Positions 17,025 through 26,137 of a stretch of 64,000 bases of DNA are shown here, piece after piece. The DNA comes from Roseateles terrae (GTDB taxonomy: Bacteria; Pseudomonadota; Gammaproteobacteria; Burkholderiales; Burkholderiaceae_C). Each line of letters begins with the position of its first letter. The stretch's first letter is position 1. The stretch lies in NCBI RefSeq assembly GCF_014192155.1, contig NZ_JACHXO010000002.1:496001-560000 (forward strand), read 5' to 3'. The position numbers and the translations under genes are program-made. The notes beneath the pieces were generated by a model. It did not search any database and had not been told where the DNA came from. It saw only the letters and a list, made by a program, of their open reading frames with translations.

Positions 17025-18890
17025 TCAGGGCTGCAAGGTTCGAACAAACGGAGACATGGGCGGCACCGCCAGTTGTTCCGCAGCCCTCGCGGTGGCGGCA
17101 AACTGGTTGGCTGCCATCTGCTCCTCCAGCCGAATGGACAGCATGGCCGGTAACTGCCGCCGGTTCCCGCCCAGATAAGTCATCAGCTGTGGGGTCGTCC
17201 GGTAGGCATAGAGCAGTTCGGCAAAACGCTCGTTCAACAGTTGCGACTCGTGCGGCTGGCTGGGAAATGTGGTCATGCCGGCGTCCCCCTCCCGCAGAAG
17301 CTGCCGGCCTTTGGCCGTCGGACGTTCAGGCGTGGCATGGAGGTGCGCGTCAATCACGCTGATGCCCTCGGCGGCAATGACGTTGGGTCTGCGCGCCAGG
17401 GCGCTCTCCAAGGGTCGAAACCATCGCATGAGGTCGGACACGCGCACCGGGCGCTGGGGAAGCGCCGGGTCCATCACCTGCTGTCCAGCGACCGTGAGCG
17501 CTCGATTGACCATGCACAGACGCATGAGCAGTTCCTGATCCAGGGGCCAACCTCGCTCGCAAAGCGCCAGACGCAATCTCATCGCCTCGGGATTCAATGC
17601 GATGACATCCGCCAACTCCTTTCGAATGGCCGCCAGGCTCAAGGGCGCAGTGGTGGAGAAGCGGCTGCGGATCAGCTCCAGGAACGCATCCGGGGTGAAG
17701 CTTTTTTGCTGGGGCTGCTGATGGGTGCAGTAATGCAGGTAGCTCCCGTCCATCTGTTGGCGGATGAAGTAGCGGGTGGCGGCGGGCATCAGGGTGCCGT
17801 AATCGGTGCTGCCATCCGCGTGGTGGACGCGCAAGGCGTCGACATGCATCAAATGATTCGGCGGCAGCCGCACCACCACGCTGGACACCAGATGCGACAG
17901 GGCCTCGGTCCAACCACCTTCCCGCAGCGTCCGGATGGCCGCCAGGAGCGGGTCCGCCGGCGGCCGCAGCGGGGCGGCCCGCAGGAGCGCCCCGGCTGCG
18001 GCGGCGCGGTCGTTCACCGCCTCTGCCACCGCCGCCTCCACCTCTTCGCGGCTCACCGTCCTCAGGTCGCGCCAGGGGGTCACGGCGACGGTCTGCCCCG
18101 GTGGTTGCACGGGCTGTGAGGGTGGCAAGGACAGCCACCGCAAGGCCCCCGGTGGCGCCACCTGAAGAGGCACCAGTGGCTGCACCAGTCGCGGCACGTG
18201 TGGCTGCATCGGTGGCTGCATCAGTGGCTGCAACTGTTGAGTCGCCTGTTGAGGCGCCGGTTCCGGACCCTGCTGAGGGAGGCTGCGGGCCTGCGGCGTG
18301 GAGGCACCGGTGAGGACGGGAACGGGGTGGCGGCTGCCCTCGGGTGTCTGCAGCCAGTCCGCGAGCTCCCTGCGCAGCGGCATGCCATCGTTCTCAGCGG
18401 CGTAAGTCCGGGCGGCGGTGAAGGTGAGCCAGTATTCCTTCGTTGAACGGGCCGCGGCATCAAAAATGTCGTCGGGCGCCCGGATGAAGCGCTCCGGCAG
18501 CAGACGGGGCGCCCGCTCGCCCTGGACAACATCCCACCGCACAAACAAGCCTTCCGCGGGCATGCCGACCTGGGGACTGACGCCTTCCCGCACCCGCAGT
18601 ATTCCTTGCCCAGGCCGGGCCGAACGGTCTGCGCCGGACGTGGACGGTTCTTCCCATTGCACGGTGCAGCCCAGCGGCCACTTCTTGCATCGGGTCAGCA
18701 CCGTCGGCAGCCATTGGCAGATCGTCTTGTTGTCCTCCCCGCTGAAGCGGTGCCGCGGGTTGCAGAGCTGGTGGAGGAAGGCATCGCGGTCTGCCGGGCC
18801 AGCCGGGGGCGGCTGAAGTGTTGCTGGAGGCGGATCGACCTGCGCCTGCGCCGTGGCGCTGCCCGTGGGACAGCCAGAAACCGGGTACAT
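17025..18890 (-). CDS. array paralog C, candidate secreted effector
   Basis: A 621-aa soluble family member, first gene of unit C-B-A. The start at 18890 (MYPVSGCPTGSATAQ) is chosen over 19079 because it matches the MYP start of its sisters and follows the promoter box at 18929-18956. The order is: 'LHQLCNPRHRFSGEDNKTIC', module 1 ('APDDIFDAAARS', then 'GMPLRRELADWLQTPEG'), a long Gln/Pro linker with repeated 'QPxMQP' units, module 2 ('LREGGWTEALSHLVSSVV', 'FTPDAFLELI'), and a C-terminal domain with 'EGISVIDAHLHATPERPTAKG'. The tail ends 'LAVPPMSPFVRTLQP'. It is divergent from the regulator gene, sharing a 177-base intergenic region. Confidence 0.85.
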   Translation of the reverse strand: MYPVSGCPTGSATAQAQVDPPPATLQPPPAGPADRDAFLHQLCNPRHRFSGEDNKTICQWLPTVLTRCKKWPLGCTVQWEEPSTSGADRSARPGQGILRVREGVSPQVGMPAEGLFVRWDVVQGERAPRLLPERFIRAPDDIFDAAARSTKEYWLTFTAARTYAAENDGMPLRRELADWLQTPEGSRHPVPVLTGASTPQARSLPQQGPEPAPQQATQQLQPLMQPPMQPHVPRLVQPLVPLQVAPPGALRWLSLPPSQPVQPPGQTVAVTPWRDLRTVSREEVEAAVAEAVNDRAAAAGALLRAAPLRPPADPLLAAIRTLREGGWTEALSHLVSSVVVRLPPNHLMHVDALRVHHADGSTDYGTLMPAATRYFIRQQMDGSYLHYCTHQQPQQKSFTPDAFLELIRSRFSTTAPLSLAAIRKELADVIALNPEAMRLRLALCERGWPLDQELLMRLCMVNRALTVAGQQVMDPALPQRPVRVSDLMRWFRPLESALARRPNVIAAEGISVIDAHLHATPERPTAKGRQLLREGDAGMTTFPSQPHESQLLNERFAELLYAYRTTPQLMTYLGGNRRQLPAMLSIRLEEQMAANQFAATARAAEQLAVPPMSPFVRTLQP

Positions 18891-18928
18891 GACAAGCCTC
18901 CGCAACAACGCTCTGACATTGATGTCCC

Positions 18929-18956
18929 TATGTCGTCCGCCCCCGCCTTCGGGTTC
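18929..18956 (-). promoter_or_regulatory. GAACC-N16-nGACAnA box upstream of paralog C
   Basis: On the minus strand GAACC (preceded by T) is followed by 16 bases and then CGACATA, ending 38 bases before the ATG of paralog C. The same two blocks with exactly the same spacing occur before F, H and I, and the first spacer bases (CGAAG) are also shared. This resembles the HrpL-type hrp box (GGAACC-N15/16-CCACnnA). It is read as an ECF sigma promoter for unit C-B-A. Confidence 0.7.
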
Positions 18957-19067
18957 AAGCCTCCCCGGAAGGTCGGGGCACCCCCGATCGGGGAAGTGAC
19001 TTGTGGCCGGTGAACATCGACCATCCGTGCCGTCCTCCTGGCTTGCGCCGTCCCTCCCCCAATCTCC

Positions 19068-20870
19068 ATGAGCTGCCATCGTTTTGGTCCCTTTCTGCTT
19101 CTGGCTTCACGCCGCCAGCTCTTCGAGGGCTCGCGACAGGTGAAGCTGGGCGCGCGCGCGCTCGATCTGCTGATCGTGCTGGTCGAGCGGGCCGGCGAAG
19201 TGGTCAGCAAGCAGGAGCTGATGGCGCTGGTCTGGCCCCAGGAAGTGGTGGAGGACAACACCCTGCGGGTGCACATGGCCGCCCTGCGCAAGGCCCTGGG
19301 ACGCACACACGGCAAGGCGCGTGAGGGGCATGGAGCGCGGGAGGCGCGGGAGCCCCGGGAGGTCCAGGAGACGCAGGCAGCCCAGGAAGTCCGGGAAGCC
19401 CGGGACCCGCAACACGCACAACCGGCAGGCGACGCAGAGGTCCGCTACATCGCCAACATTGCCGGTCGGGGATACAGCCTGGTGGTACCGGTGATGCCCA
19501 TGGCGCCCCCTCCACTGGACGATCCGAACACCGCCCCGGCGCCGCTGGACGAAGGCTTTCCCCTTCCAGTCCTGAACGCTGCTGCAAGGCCTGATGCCGC
19601 CGTCCCGCCGCCGCCCCGTCCCGGTGCGATGCCACCGACCGACCTGCCCGGCTGGCGCGCACTTTGCGCGCTCACCGAGCAGGAGGGGTTCATTCCTGCG
19701 CCGCTTCCTCCCGGCTTTCAGCAGTTGCCGCGCCCCAGCAGTCCACTGCTCGGCCGCGACGTGACTGTGGAGGCGCTCGACCGGCAACTCGCACGTTACG
19801 GTTTCGTGACCCTGGTCGGCCCGGGCGGCATCGGCAAGACCAGTGTCGCGCTGGCCACCGCCCGCCAGCTGCATCCTCGTTACCGCGAGGGGGTGTGGTT
19901 CGTCGACCTGGCCACCCTCGCCGCGCAGGCCAGTCCCACGGACGTGGCCTTCGCCGTGGCACGTGCGCTGGATCTGGAACCCGGCATCGAAGGGCTGTTC
20001 GACCGGCTCCGGGCCGGTCTGGCCGCGCGCTCGGCCGGAGAACGGCGCCTGCTCATCCTCGACAACTGCGAACATGTGGTGCGTGCGGTCACCGCGCTGG
20101 TGGAGAGCCTGCTGGTCACCCTTCCAGGGCTCCATCTGCTGCTGACCAGCCGCGAGCCGCTGCGCGCCGTGGGGGAGCAGGTGTACCTGCTGCCCAGTCT
20201 GCCACTGCCCGGCGGTCCGGTGCCCTCGATGGCCGAGGCGCTGCACTATCCTGCCGTTCAGCTGTTTGTGCAGCGGGCCCAGGCCGCTGACCAGACCTTC
20301 GACCCCTCCGATGCGGATGCCGGCTGGATCACCCACATCTGCCATGGGCTCGATGGCGTGCCGCTGGCCATTGAACATGCCGCAGCCATGGTGCGGACAT
20401 TCGGACTGAAAGCCCTGGCCGCCAGCCTGGACGATCGATTCCTGCTGCTGTGCGGCGCGCATCGCAACGCCATTTCGCGCCACCAGAACCTGCAGGCCCT
20501 GCTGCGCTGGGGTTATGACCTCCTGAGTGAGCCGGAACGACACATGCTGCGCTGGCTGTCGGTGGTGCGCGGGCCCATTCCCTTGAGCGACATCCTCAGC
20601 TTCGTGGCCCCCATCTCCATGGACCGGGCGACGGTGCTGGAAGTGGTGCACAGCCTGGTGCACAAAAGCTGGCTGTTCCCTCGGGCGGGAGATCAGCCCA
20701 GCTACCGCATGCATGCAATGGCGCGCAGCTTTGCCCATCAGATGCTGATGGCGGAGCAGCAGCAGAGCGGGCCGACGCGCCTCGTGCCGTCACCGATACC
20801 GCTGCATCACACCGCTCTGCGGGGCGCGGCGCCCTCGCACATCGGCCTGCCGTCACGACTGAACGACTGA
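19068..20870 (+). CDS. winged-helix regulator with STAND-type NTPase domain
   Basis: A 600-aa putative transcription factor and the only plus-strand gene in the array. Residues 1 to about 140 form an OmpR/CadC-type winged helix ('LGARALDLLIVLVERAGEVV', 'TLRVHMAALRKALG', 'VRYIANIAGRGYSLV'). The wing loop is interrupted by about 45 charged residues rich in Ala-Arg-Glu. A Pro-rich linker leads to an NTPase with Walker A 'GPGGIGKTS' (about 253) and Walker B 'LLILDNCEHV' (about 327), then the 'LTSREPLRAVGEQVYLLPSL' sensor typical of LuxR/AfsR-like STAND proteins. It ends soon after, without the long TPR tail many relatives carry. It is divergent from C and convergent with D, so control of the array is plausible but not shown. 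Confidence 0.85.
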   Translation: MSCHRFGPFLLLASRRQLFEGSRQVKLGARALDLLIVLVERAGEVVSKQELMALVWPQEVVEDNTLRVHMAALRKALGRTHGKAREGHGAREAREPREVQETQAAQEVREARDPQHAQPAGDAEVRYIANIAGRGYSLVVPVMPMAPPPLDDPNTAPAPLDEGFPLPVLNAAARPDAAVPPPPRPGAMPPTDLPGWRALCALTEQEGFIPAPLPPGFQQLPRPSSPLLGRDVTVEALDRQLARYGFVTLVGPGGIGKTSVALATARQLHPRYREGVWFVDLATLAAQASPTDVAFAVARALDLEPGIEGLFDRLRAGLAARSAGERRLLILDNCEHVVRAVTALVESLLVTLPGLHLLLTSREPLRAVGEQVYLLPSLPLPGGPVPSMAEALHYPAVQLFVQRAQAADQTFDPSDADAGWITHICHGLDGVPLAIEHAAAMVRTFGLKALAASLDDRFLLLCGAHRNAISRHQNLQALLRWGYDLLSEPERHMLRWLSVVRGPIPLSDILSFVAPISMDRATVLEVVHSLVHKSWLFPRAGDQPSYRMHAMARSFAHQMLMAEQQQSGPTRLVPSPIPLHHTALRGAAPSHIGLPSRLND

Positions 20871-20935
20871 CTCACCTGGCGCCACTGGCCTCGACGCCAG
20901 GTCGTCCCGTGTCACCCGCGGCTGATGGCGGTCTC

Positions 20936-22600
20936 TCAGGGCTTTTGGAGGGTCGTCCCTTGCAAGCCCGGTGGCAGGTTCACCTGCTCGGCTGCGGCAG
21001 CTTCGGCGCAGAAACGCTTGGCACGCTCCCTCAGCGCTGCAGGGAACAGGGACGCCAAGTGCCTGTGTGAAGTGCAGAGGTGCTCCTCGAGCCTGCAAAA
21101 GGACTGGCAGGCGTAAGTGAGCTCCGGCAGCTTCTGTTCCAACAATTGCACACCTCCGTACGACTCCCTCCGCAGAAATGCGACAGGAGCCCCCATCAGC
21201 ACATTGCCCGCCCGGGTCGGTCGCAGCGGTGAGGCCAGACGATAGGCGTCCACCACGCTGATACCCGCAGCCGCAATGGCGGTCTCCGTTCGGTCAAGGG
21301 CAGACGATCCTTGCTCGAACCATCGCCACAGGTCATCCGCCGTGACCGCCCGTTGGGGACGTTCGGGATGCATCAGTTGGTCTCCGGCCAGTGTCAGCTC
21401 TCCATGGATCAGGCACATTCGCAACAGCATCTCCTGATCGCAGGGGTAGCGGCGATCGGCCAGAGCCAGGCGCAGGTCCATCAAGGTTCGATTGCAGGCC
21501 ATGATGGCCGCCAGCTCTTCCCGGACACCGGGCATGCGGCGATTCAACGCGCCGCACGGAATATCCAGGGCCGCCTCCAGGAAACTGTCCGGTTCTGCCG
21601 GGTAGGTCATCGAGCGCCGTTTCCATCCATCGAAGGACACCGTTCCGTCGGGCTGTCTGGACAGGTAGATCCTGTTGCCGGAGGGATGAGCCCAACCGTA
21701 TTGGCCGCATGGCCCCGTGTAGTCCACCACCAGAGCATGGGTGGCGCACCGGTAGGAGCGCGGCAGCCGGGTCAGCAGCGTTGGGACCAGATGGTCGAGC
21801 GCGTCGCACCAGCCGCCGGACCGCAGTGTGTGGATCACCTGGTCCAGCGGAGTGTCGGCAGGGCCGGGGTGCCGGACAGGCGAGAGGGTTCGGGGCCTGA
21901 TCGCCAGGGCCGCCGGCAGATCCTGACGGATGAACGTAGCCAGCTCGGCGATCAGCGCTTCGTCGACCGGTTCCAGCACCGGCGTCGTCGGTCGCGGGCC
22001 TTCGCACCGTCGGCCCGCGGGCGTCTGTAGCCAGTCCGCGACTTCCTGCCGCAGGCGCATGCCCGTGAGCCCGCCTGGTGAGGGCGGCGCACCCGGCAGC
22101 GAAGCGGCGCGCTGGTGCAAAGCCAGCGCCAGTGCGTCGAAGAGATCGCCGGGCGGAGCGGTAAAACCGGCAGGCAGCACCGGGTCCGCACGCCCCGGAA
22201 CGCCAGCGCCTTCCCCGGACCACTCTCCAGCCAGTCCCAGGACCCACGGGCCATCCACCTCCCTGGCCACGTGGGGGCCCACGCGCAGCACCGCCTGTCC
22301 CGCCGCCAGGGGTCTGTGTGACGCTCCAGAACCCTCTGGATCCGCCGCATCCTCCCACACCAGTGCCGCGCCCCTCGGCCAGCTGCGGCATTCCGGCAGC
22401 ACGGCGGGCAACCAGTCGCACAGCGCGCGATGCTCATGACTCGGGAACCGGTAACGTTCATCCAGCAGCCGGGCCACCAGCTCGGTGGAGATGTCGCCCC
22501 GGGGGGATGCCGTCTCGCAAATGTCTGACACCGCCTCGCTGCCGCACTCAATGGCGGGTCCACGCGAGAAGGACGCCAGAAGGTCAGAAGATGGATACAT
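20936..22600 (-). CDS. array paralog D, candidate secreted effector
   Basis: A 554-aa soluble protein starting MYPSSDLLASFSRG. Layout: a variable N-terminus (1-43); 'RLLDERYRFP' (44-53); module 1 with 'PPGDLFDALALAL' (149-161) and 'GMRLRQEVADWLQTPAGRR' (180-198); a linker; module 2 with 'LRSGGWCDALDHLVPTLLTR' (259-278), 'EPDSFLEAALDI' (336-347) and 'GVREELAAIMACN' (358-370); a C-terminal domain with 'CDQEMLLRMCL' and 'GISVVDAYRLASPLRPTRAG'; and a tail 'NLPPGLQGTTLQKP'. It is the last gene of unit F-E-D, 9 bases after E, and converges on the regulator. E and F are its closest sisters. No signal peptide. Function unknown. Confidence 0.9.
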   Translation of the reverse strand: MYPSSDLLASFSRGPAIECGSEAVSDICETASPRGDISTELVARLLDERYRFPSHEHRALCDWLPAVLPECRSWPRGAALVWEDAADPEGSGASHRPLAAGQAVLRVGPHVAREVDGPWVLGLAGEWSGEGAGVPGRADPVLPAGFTAPPGDLFDALALALHQRAASLPGAPPSPGGLTGMRLRQEVADWLQTPAGRRCEGPRPTTPVLEPVDEALIAELATFIRQDLPAALAIRPRTLSPVRHPGPADTPLDQVIHTLRSGGWCDALDHLVPTLLTRLPRSYRCATHALVVDYTGPCGQYGWAHPSGNRIYLSRQPDGTVSFDGWKRRSMTYPAEPDSFLEAALDIPCGALNRRMPGVREELAAIMACNRTLMDLRLALADRRYPCDQEMLLRMCLIHGELTLAGDQLMHPERPQRAVTADDLWRWFEQGSSALDRTETAIAAAGISVVDAYRLASPLRPTRAGNVLMGAPVAFLRRESYGGVQLLEQKLPELTYACQSFCRLEEHLCTSHRHLASLFPAALRERAKRFCAEAAAAEQVNLPPGLQGTTLQKP

Positions 22601-22609
22601 GGTGTCTTC

Positions 22610-24271
22610 TCACGGCCAGTTCAGGGCCGACCCCTGCCCGCTCGGTGGCATGTTCAACCGATCGGCCGCAGCGGCTGCTGCGCAGAAACGCCTTGCGTAC
22701 TCAAGCCGCTCCGCCGGGACCAGCGTCTTCAAGGCTTTGTCACCGATCCGCAAGTAGGTCAGCAGCGGCCGCATCGCCCGCCAGGCGTAGAGCAGTTCCG
22801 GGATCCTCTGGCTCAGCAGCTCCGGCGCGTCTTGCTGATGCCAGTATCGGTAACGATCATGGGGCATGGCGATCAACGCAGTGCCGGCGGCGGTCGGTCG
22901 CATCGGCGAAGCCAGACGATAGGAGTCCACCACGCTGATGCCTTCCGCCGCAACGGCCGCCGCGTCCCGCGCATGGGCGGACCTCGTGGGCTCGAACCAT
23001 CGCTGCAGGTCGTCGGCCGTCGCGGCCCGCTGGGGACGTTCGGGATGGAGCAGCTGTTCACCGGCCAGCGTCAGCGCTCCACCCACCAGGCACATCCGCA
23101 AGAGCACCTCGTGATCGCAGGGGTAGGCACGCTCGGCCAGTGCCAGGCGCACATCGAGCAGCGTGCGATTCCGGTCCATGATGGACGCCAGCTCGTCCCG
23201 CACGCCGGGCAGGTACTGATTCAACCTTCCCACCGGCAGACCCAGTGCCCCTTCCAAAAAGCTGTCCGGTCCTGGCGGGTGGATCGTCGCCTTGTTGCTC
23301 CATACCCTGGAGGTCAGACATCCATCCGACCATCTACACAGCCGCGTCTTGCTGTTGCCGGGCCAACCGTAATCGACTTTTTGTCCTGCGTGCGTCACAG
23401 CCAAACCAGGCGAATGACACCTGTGCGAGGACGGCAGCCGCACCAGCACCGTCGGGACCAGATGATCGAGCAGGTCGCACCAGCCGCCGGACCGCAGCGT
23501 GTGGAGCACCCGGTCCAGCGGGTGGTCTGCAGGGCCGGGCCGCCAAAACGGCGCGAGAGTGCAGGCCATCGTTGCATTGCCCGCCGACAACTCCTCTCGA
23601 ATGAAAGTGGTCAGCTCGGCCAACAGTGTTTCGTCACCCGATTCCATGGAGGCCGTGGTCAGCCTCGGACCCTCGCACTGCCGGCCCGCCGGCGTTTGCA
23701 GCCAGTCGGCCAGTTCCTGCCGCAGGCGCATGCCTGTGCATCGGCCTGCGTGGCGGACCGCACCCGGCAGCGAAGCGGCTCGCTGGTTCAATGCCAGCGC
23801 CAGTGCGTCGAAGAGATCGCCCGGTGGAGCGGTGCACCTCGCAGGCAGCGCCGTGTCCGGCCGCGCGGCGGCAGCAGCGTCGCTCTGGCACCACTGCCCG
23901 GCCAGTCCGACGACCCACGAGCCGTCCTCGACCTGGACCAGCTGCGGGGCGAGCCGTAGCACCGTCTGACCCATCGCAACGGGTCGATGTGGAGTGCCAG
24001 CGGCCGCCGGATCGGTCGCCTCCTCCCAGGTCAGTGCCGCGCCCGCCGGCCAGCTGCGGCACTGCGGCAGCACGGCGGGCAGCCATTCGCACAGCGTGCG
24101 ATGGTCGTGGCTCGGAAACCGGTAACGTTCATCCAGAAGCCGGGCCACCAGCTCGGGGTCGATGCAGCCGGTGGGGCGGTGGACCGCCCCAAGGGCCGGC
24201 ATGGCCGCCCTGCGGTCCCCGGGGGCCATCCCAGCGCCCACGGACGGCTTCGAAGCGAAATGTGGATACAT
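22610..24271 (-). CDS. array paralog E, candidate secreted effector
   Basis: A 553-aa soluble protein starting MYPHFASKPSVGAG. It is nearly co-linear with D: 'ARLLDERYRFPSHDHRTLCE', module 1 'PPGDLFDALALALNQR' and 'GMRLRQELADWLQTPAGRQ', module 2 'LRSGGWCDLLDHLVPTVLVR' and 'GPDSFLEGALGL', and C-terminal 'GISVVDSYRLASPMRPTAAG', ending in 'NMPPSGQGSALNWP'. Long stretches are nearly identical to D even at the DNA level, for example around the RLLDERYRFP coding region, pointing to recent duplication or gene conversion. It sits 9 bases from both F and D with no promoter box, so it depends on the F promoter. Function unknown. Confidence 0.9.
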   Translation of the reverse strand: MYPHFASKPSVGAGMAPGDRRAAMPALGAVHRPTGCIDPELVARLLDERYRFPSHDHRTLCEWLPAVLPQCRSWPAGAALTWEEATDPAAAGTPHRPVAMGQTVLRLAPQLVQVEDGSWVVGLAGQWCQSDAAAAARPDTALPARCTAPPGDLFDALALALNQRAASLPGAVRHAGRCTGMRLRQELADWLQTPAGRQCEGPRLTTASMESGDETLLAELTTFIREELSAGNATMACTLAPFWRPGPADHPLDRVLHTLRSGGWCDLLDHLVPTVLVRLPSSHRCHSPGLAVTHAGQKVDYGWPGNSKTRLCRWSDGCLTSRVWSNKATIHPPGPDSFLEGALGLPVGRLNQYLPGVRDELASIMDRNRTLLDVRLALAERAYPCDHEVLLRMCLVGGALTLAGEQLLHPERPQRAATADDLQRWFEPTRSAHARDAAAVAAEGISVVDSYRLASPMRPTAAGTALIAMPHDRYRYWHQQDAPELLSQRIPELLYAWRAMRPLLTYLRIGDKALKTLVPAERLEYARRFCAAAAAADRLNMPPSGQGSALNWP

Positions 24272-24280
24272 GGCGTCCTC

Positions 24281-26038
24281 TCAAGGCTGCGCGGAAGTCG
24301 GCCTGTGCAGGCTCGGTGGCAGGTTCACCCGCTCTGCCGCTGCCGCTTCAGCCTTGAAGCGCCTGGCGCGTTCATGGACGTGCGCGGGGACACAGGTGCG
24401 ATAGGTCACTGATGAGATTCGGAGGTACTTCCGGAGCGCGGAAGCCGTCTGGCAGGCGTAGACCAGTTCCGGGAACATTTCCTCCAGCAGCGTCAGCGCT
24501 TCATCCTGATGCCATCGCAGATATTGGTCGGGAGGCAGCCCCATCAGCACATTGCCCGCCAAGGTGGGCCGCAGCGGCGACGCGAGACGATAGGCGTCCA
24601 CCACGCTGATGCCCGCCGCCGCAACGGCCGCCGGGCTCCGCGCATGGACGGATGTTGTGGGTTGGAACCATCGCTCCATATCGCCCACAGTGACCGGTCG
24701 CTGAGGGCGTTCGGGATGGAGCAGCTGTTCACCGGCCGGCGTCAGCTGGCCATTGATGAGGCACCTCCGCAACAGCATCTCCTGGTCACACGGATAGTTG
24801 CGCTCGGCCAGTGCCAGGCGCAGGTTCATCAGGGTGCGATGCGAGGCCATGATGGTCGCCAGCTCGTCCCGCACGCCCGGCAGCCACTGATGCAGCTCTC
24901 CGGGGGGAATGCGAAACGCCGCCTCCAGGAAATTGTCCGGCCCTGGCGCGTAGCTTCTCACGACATTCTGGCTCCAGCCCTTGTGGCTCATGCGTCCGTC
25001 GGGATGTCGGGTCAGACGGATGCTTCTGCTGGGGTGCTCAGGCCAACCGTAGTCGATCCTTTCCCCGGTGCAGATGACGCCCAGCGCTGTCCGGGAGCAC
25101 CGGTGCGAGAACGGCAGCCTCACCAGCAGCGTCGGGACGAGATGGTCGAGCGGGTCGCACCAGCCGCCGGACCGCAGCGTCTGGAGCACCCGGTCCAGCC
25201 GGTCGTCCGCAGGGCCAGGCTGCCAGAGGGGCGCGACGATGCGGGCCATCGTGGCATTGCCCGACGCCAACTCCTCATGAACGAAAGTGGCGAGCTCGGC
25301 GACCAGCGCCTCGTCCACGGGCTTGAGGGTGGGCGCCGTCAACCGCGGGAGCTCGCACTGTCGGCCCGCCGGCGTCCGGAGCCAATCGGCCAGTTCCTGC
25401 CTCAGGGTCATCCCGGTGAGATGGGTACGGTTCGGAGCGCTTGCAAGTGCCACGGTCCGTGTGCTGGACAGGACCGCGGAGCGATGCTCCACAGCCGCCA
25501 TCAACAGATCAAAGAAGTCGCCCGAGGGTGGGGTGCCCGCCTCCCCCAACGACAGGCCGAAGCTTCCCGCTCCCCCCCAGCGCGCACCGTTCCACGCCGC
25601 CATGAGCTCCTGGCCCTGCACGCCGGCAGCAAGGCTTCGTCGCAGGCCCATATGGAGCACAAGGGGGCCGGACGGCAGCAAGCCGGTCGCCGACGCAGCC
25701 GAAGCCCCTTGCTCGGTCGGAGGGGCGCCCTCGTCCCAGATCAGCGTCGCCGCCATCGGCCAACTGCGGCAGGCTGTCAGTGCCGAAGGCAGCCATTCAC
25801 ACAAATCCCGATATTGGTGGACGGGGAAGCGGTGACGCTCGTCCAGAAGCAGGCTGATGAAGTCAGGACATGCGTCCCTGACGCCCGTTGCGGGCTGGAG
25901 ACCGTCGGACGACGGAACAGGGGGCGGGGCAACGCACCACCTCTGCGTCGACACCGTCCTGCCGTCAGCCGCTGCCGCCTCCGACGGTGCATGGGAAGGC
26001 GACAAGCCAGGGAAAGGTAAGCTGGATTTCGTATACAT
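24281..26038 (-). CDS. array paralog F, candidate secreted effector
   Basis: A 585-aa soluble protein. The start at 26038 (MYTKSSLPFPGLSPS) follows the conserved 'ggcttgt' leader end and matches the MY start of its sisters; 26101 would place the start upstream of the promoter's -10 block. N-terminal 65 residues are Ser/Pro/Ala-rich, then 'LLLDERHRFPVHQYRDLCEW', module 1 'PSGDFFDLLMAAVEHR' and 'GMTLRQELADWLRTPAGRQ', module 2 'LRSGGWCDPLDHLVPTLLVR' and 'GPDNFLEAAFRI', and C-terminal 'GISVVDAYRLASPLRPTLAG'. It is the first gene of unit F-E-D. Function unknown. Confidence 0.9.
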   Translation of the reverse strand: MYTKSSLPFPGLSPSHAPSEAAAADGRTVSTQRWCVAPPPVPSSDGLQPATGVRDACPDFISLLLDERHRFPVHQYRDLCEWLPSALTACRSWPMAATLIWDEGAPPTEQGASAASATGLLPSGPLVLHMGLRRSLAAGVQGQELMAAWNGARWGGAGSFGLSLGEAGTPPSGDFFDLLMAAVEHRSAVLSSTRTVALASAPNRTHLTGMTLRQELADWLRTPAGRQCELPRLTAPTLKPVDEALVAELATFVHEELASGNATMARIVAPLWQPGPADDRLDRVLQTLRSGGWCDPLDHLVPTLLVRLPFSHRCSRTALGVICTGERIDYGWPEHPSRSIRLTRHPDGRMSHKGWSQNVVRSYAPGPDNFLEAAFRIPPGELHQWLPGVRDELATIMASHRTLMNLRLALAERNYPCDQEMLLRRCLINGQLTPAGEQLLHPERPQRPVTVGDMERWFQPTTSVHARSPAAVAAAGISVVDAYRLASPLRPTLAGNVLMGLPPDQYLRWHQDEALTLLEEMFPELVYACQTASALRKYLRISSVTYRTCVPAHVHERARRFKAEAAAAERVNLPPSLHRPTSAQP

Positions 26039-26082
26039 CACAAGCCCTCGACGCCTGCACAAGATCGTGCTGACACGCGCTC

Positions 26083-26110
26083 TCTGTCCGGCATCCCGCA
26101 CATCAGGTTC
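26083..26110 (-). promoter_or_regulatory. GAACC-N16-nGACAnA box upstream of paralog F
   Basis: On the minus strand TGAACC, 16 bases, then GGACAGA, ending 44 bases before the ATG of paralog F, inside the 99-base gap after G. Spacing is identical to the boxes before C, H and I. It is read as the promoter of unit F-E-D. Confidence 0.7.
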
Positions 26111-26137
26111 AGGCCTGTGACGCTCCGCGGCGCACCC

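Noticed and set aside
17014-17041. A fifth array promoter box before paralog B
   Set aside because: GAACC is present, but the block 16 bases downstream reads CGCCGCT, not nGACAnA, and only 16 bases separate C and B.
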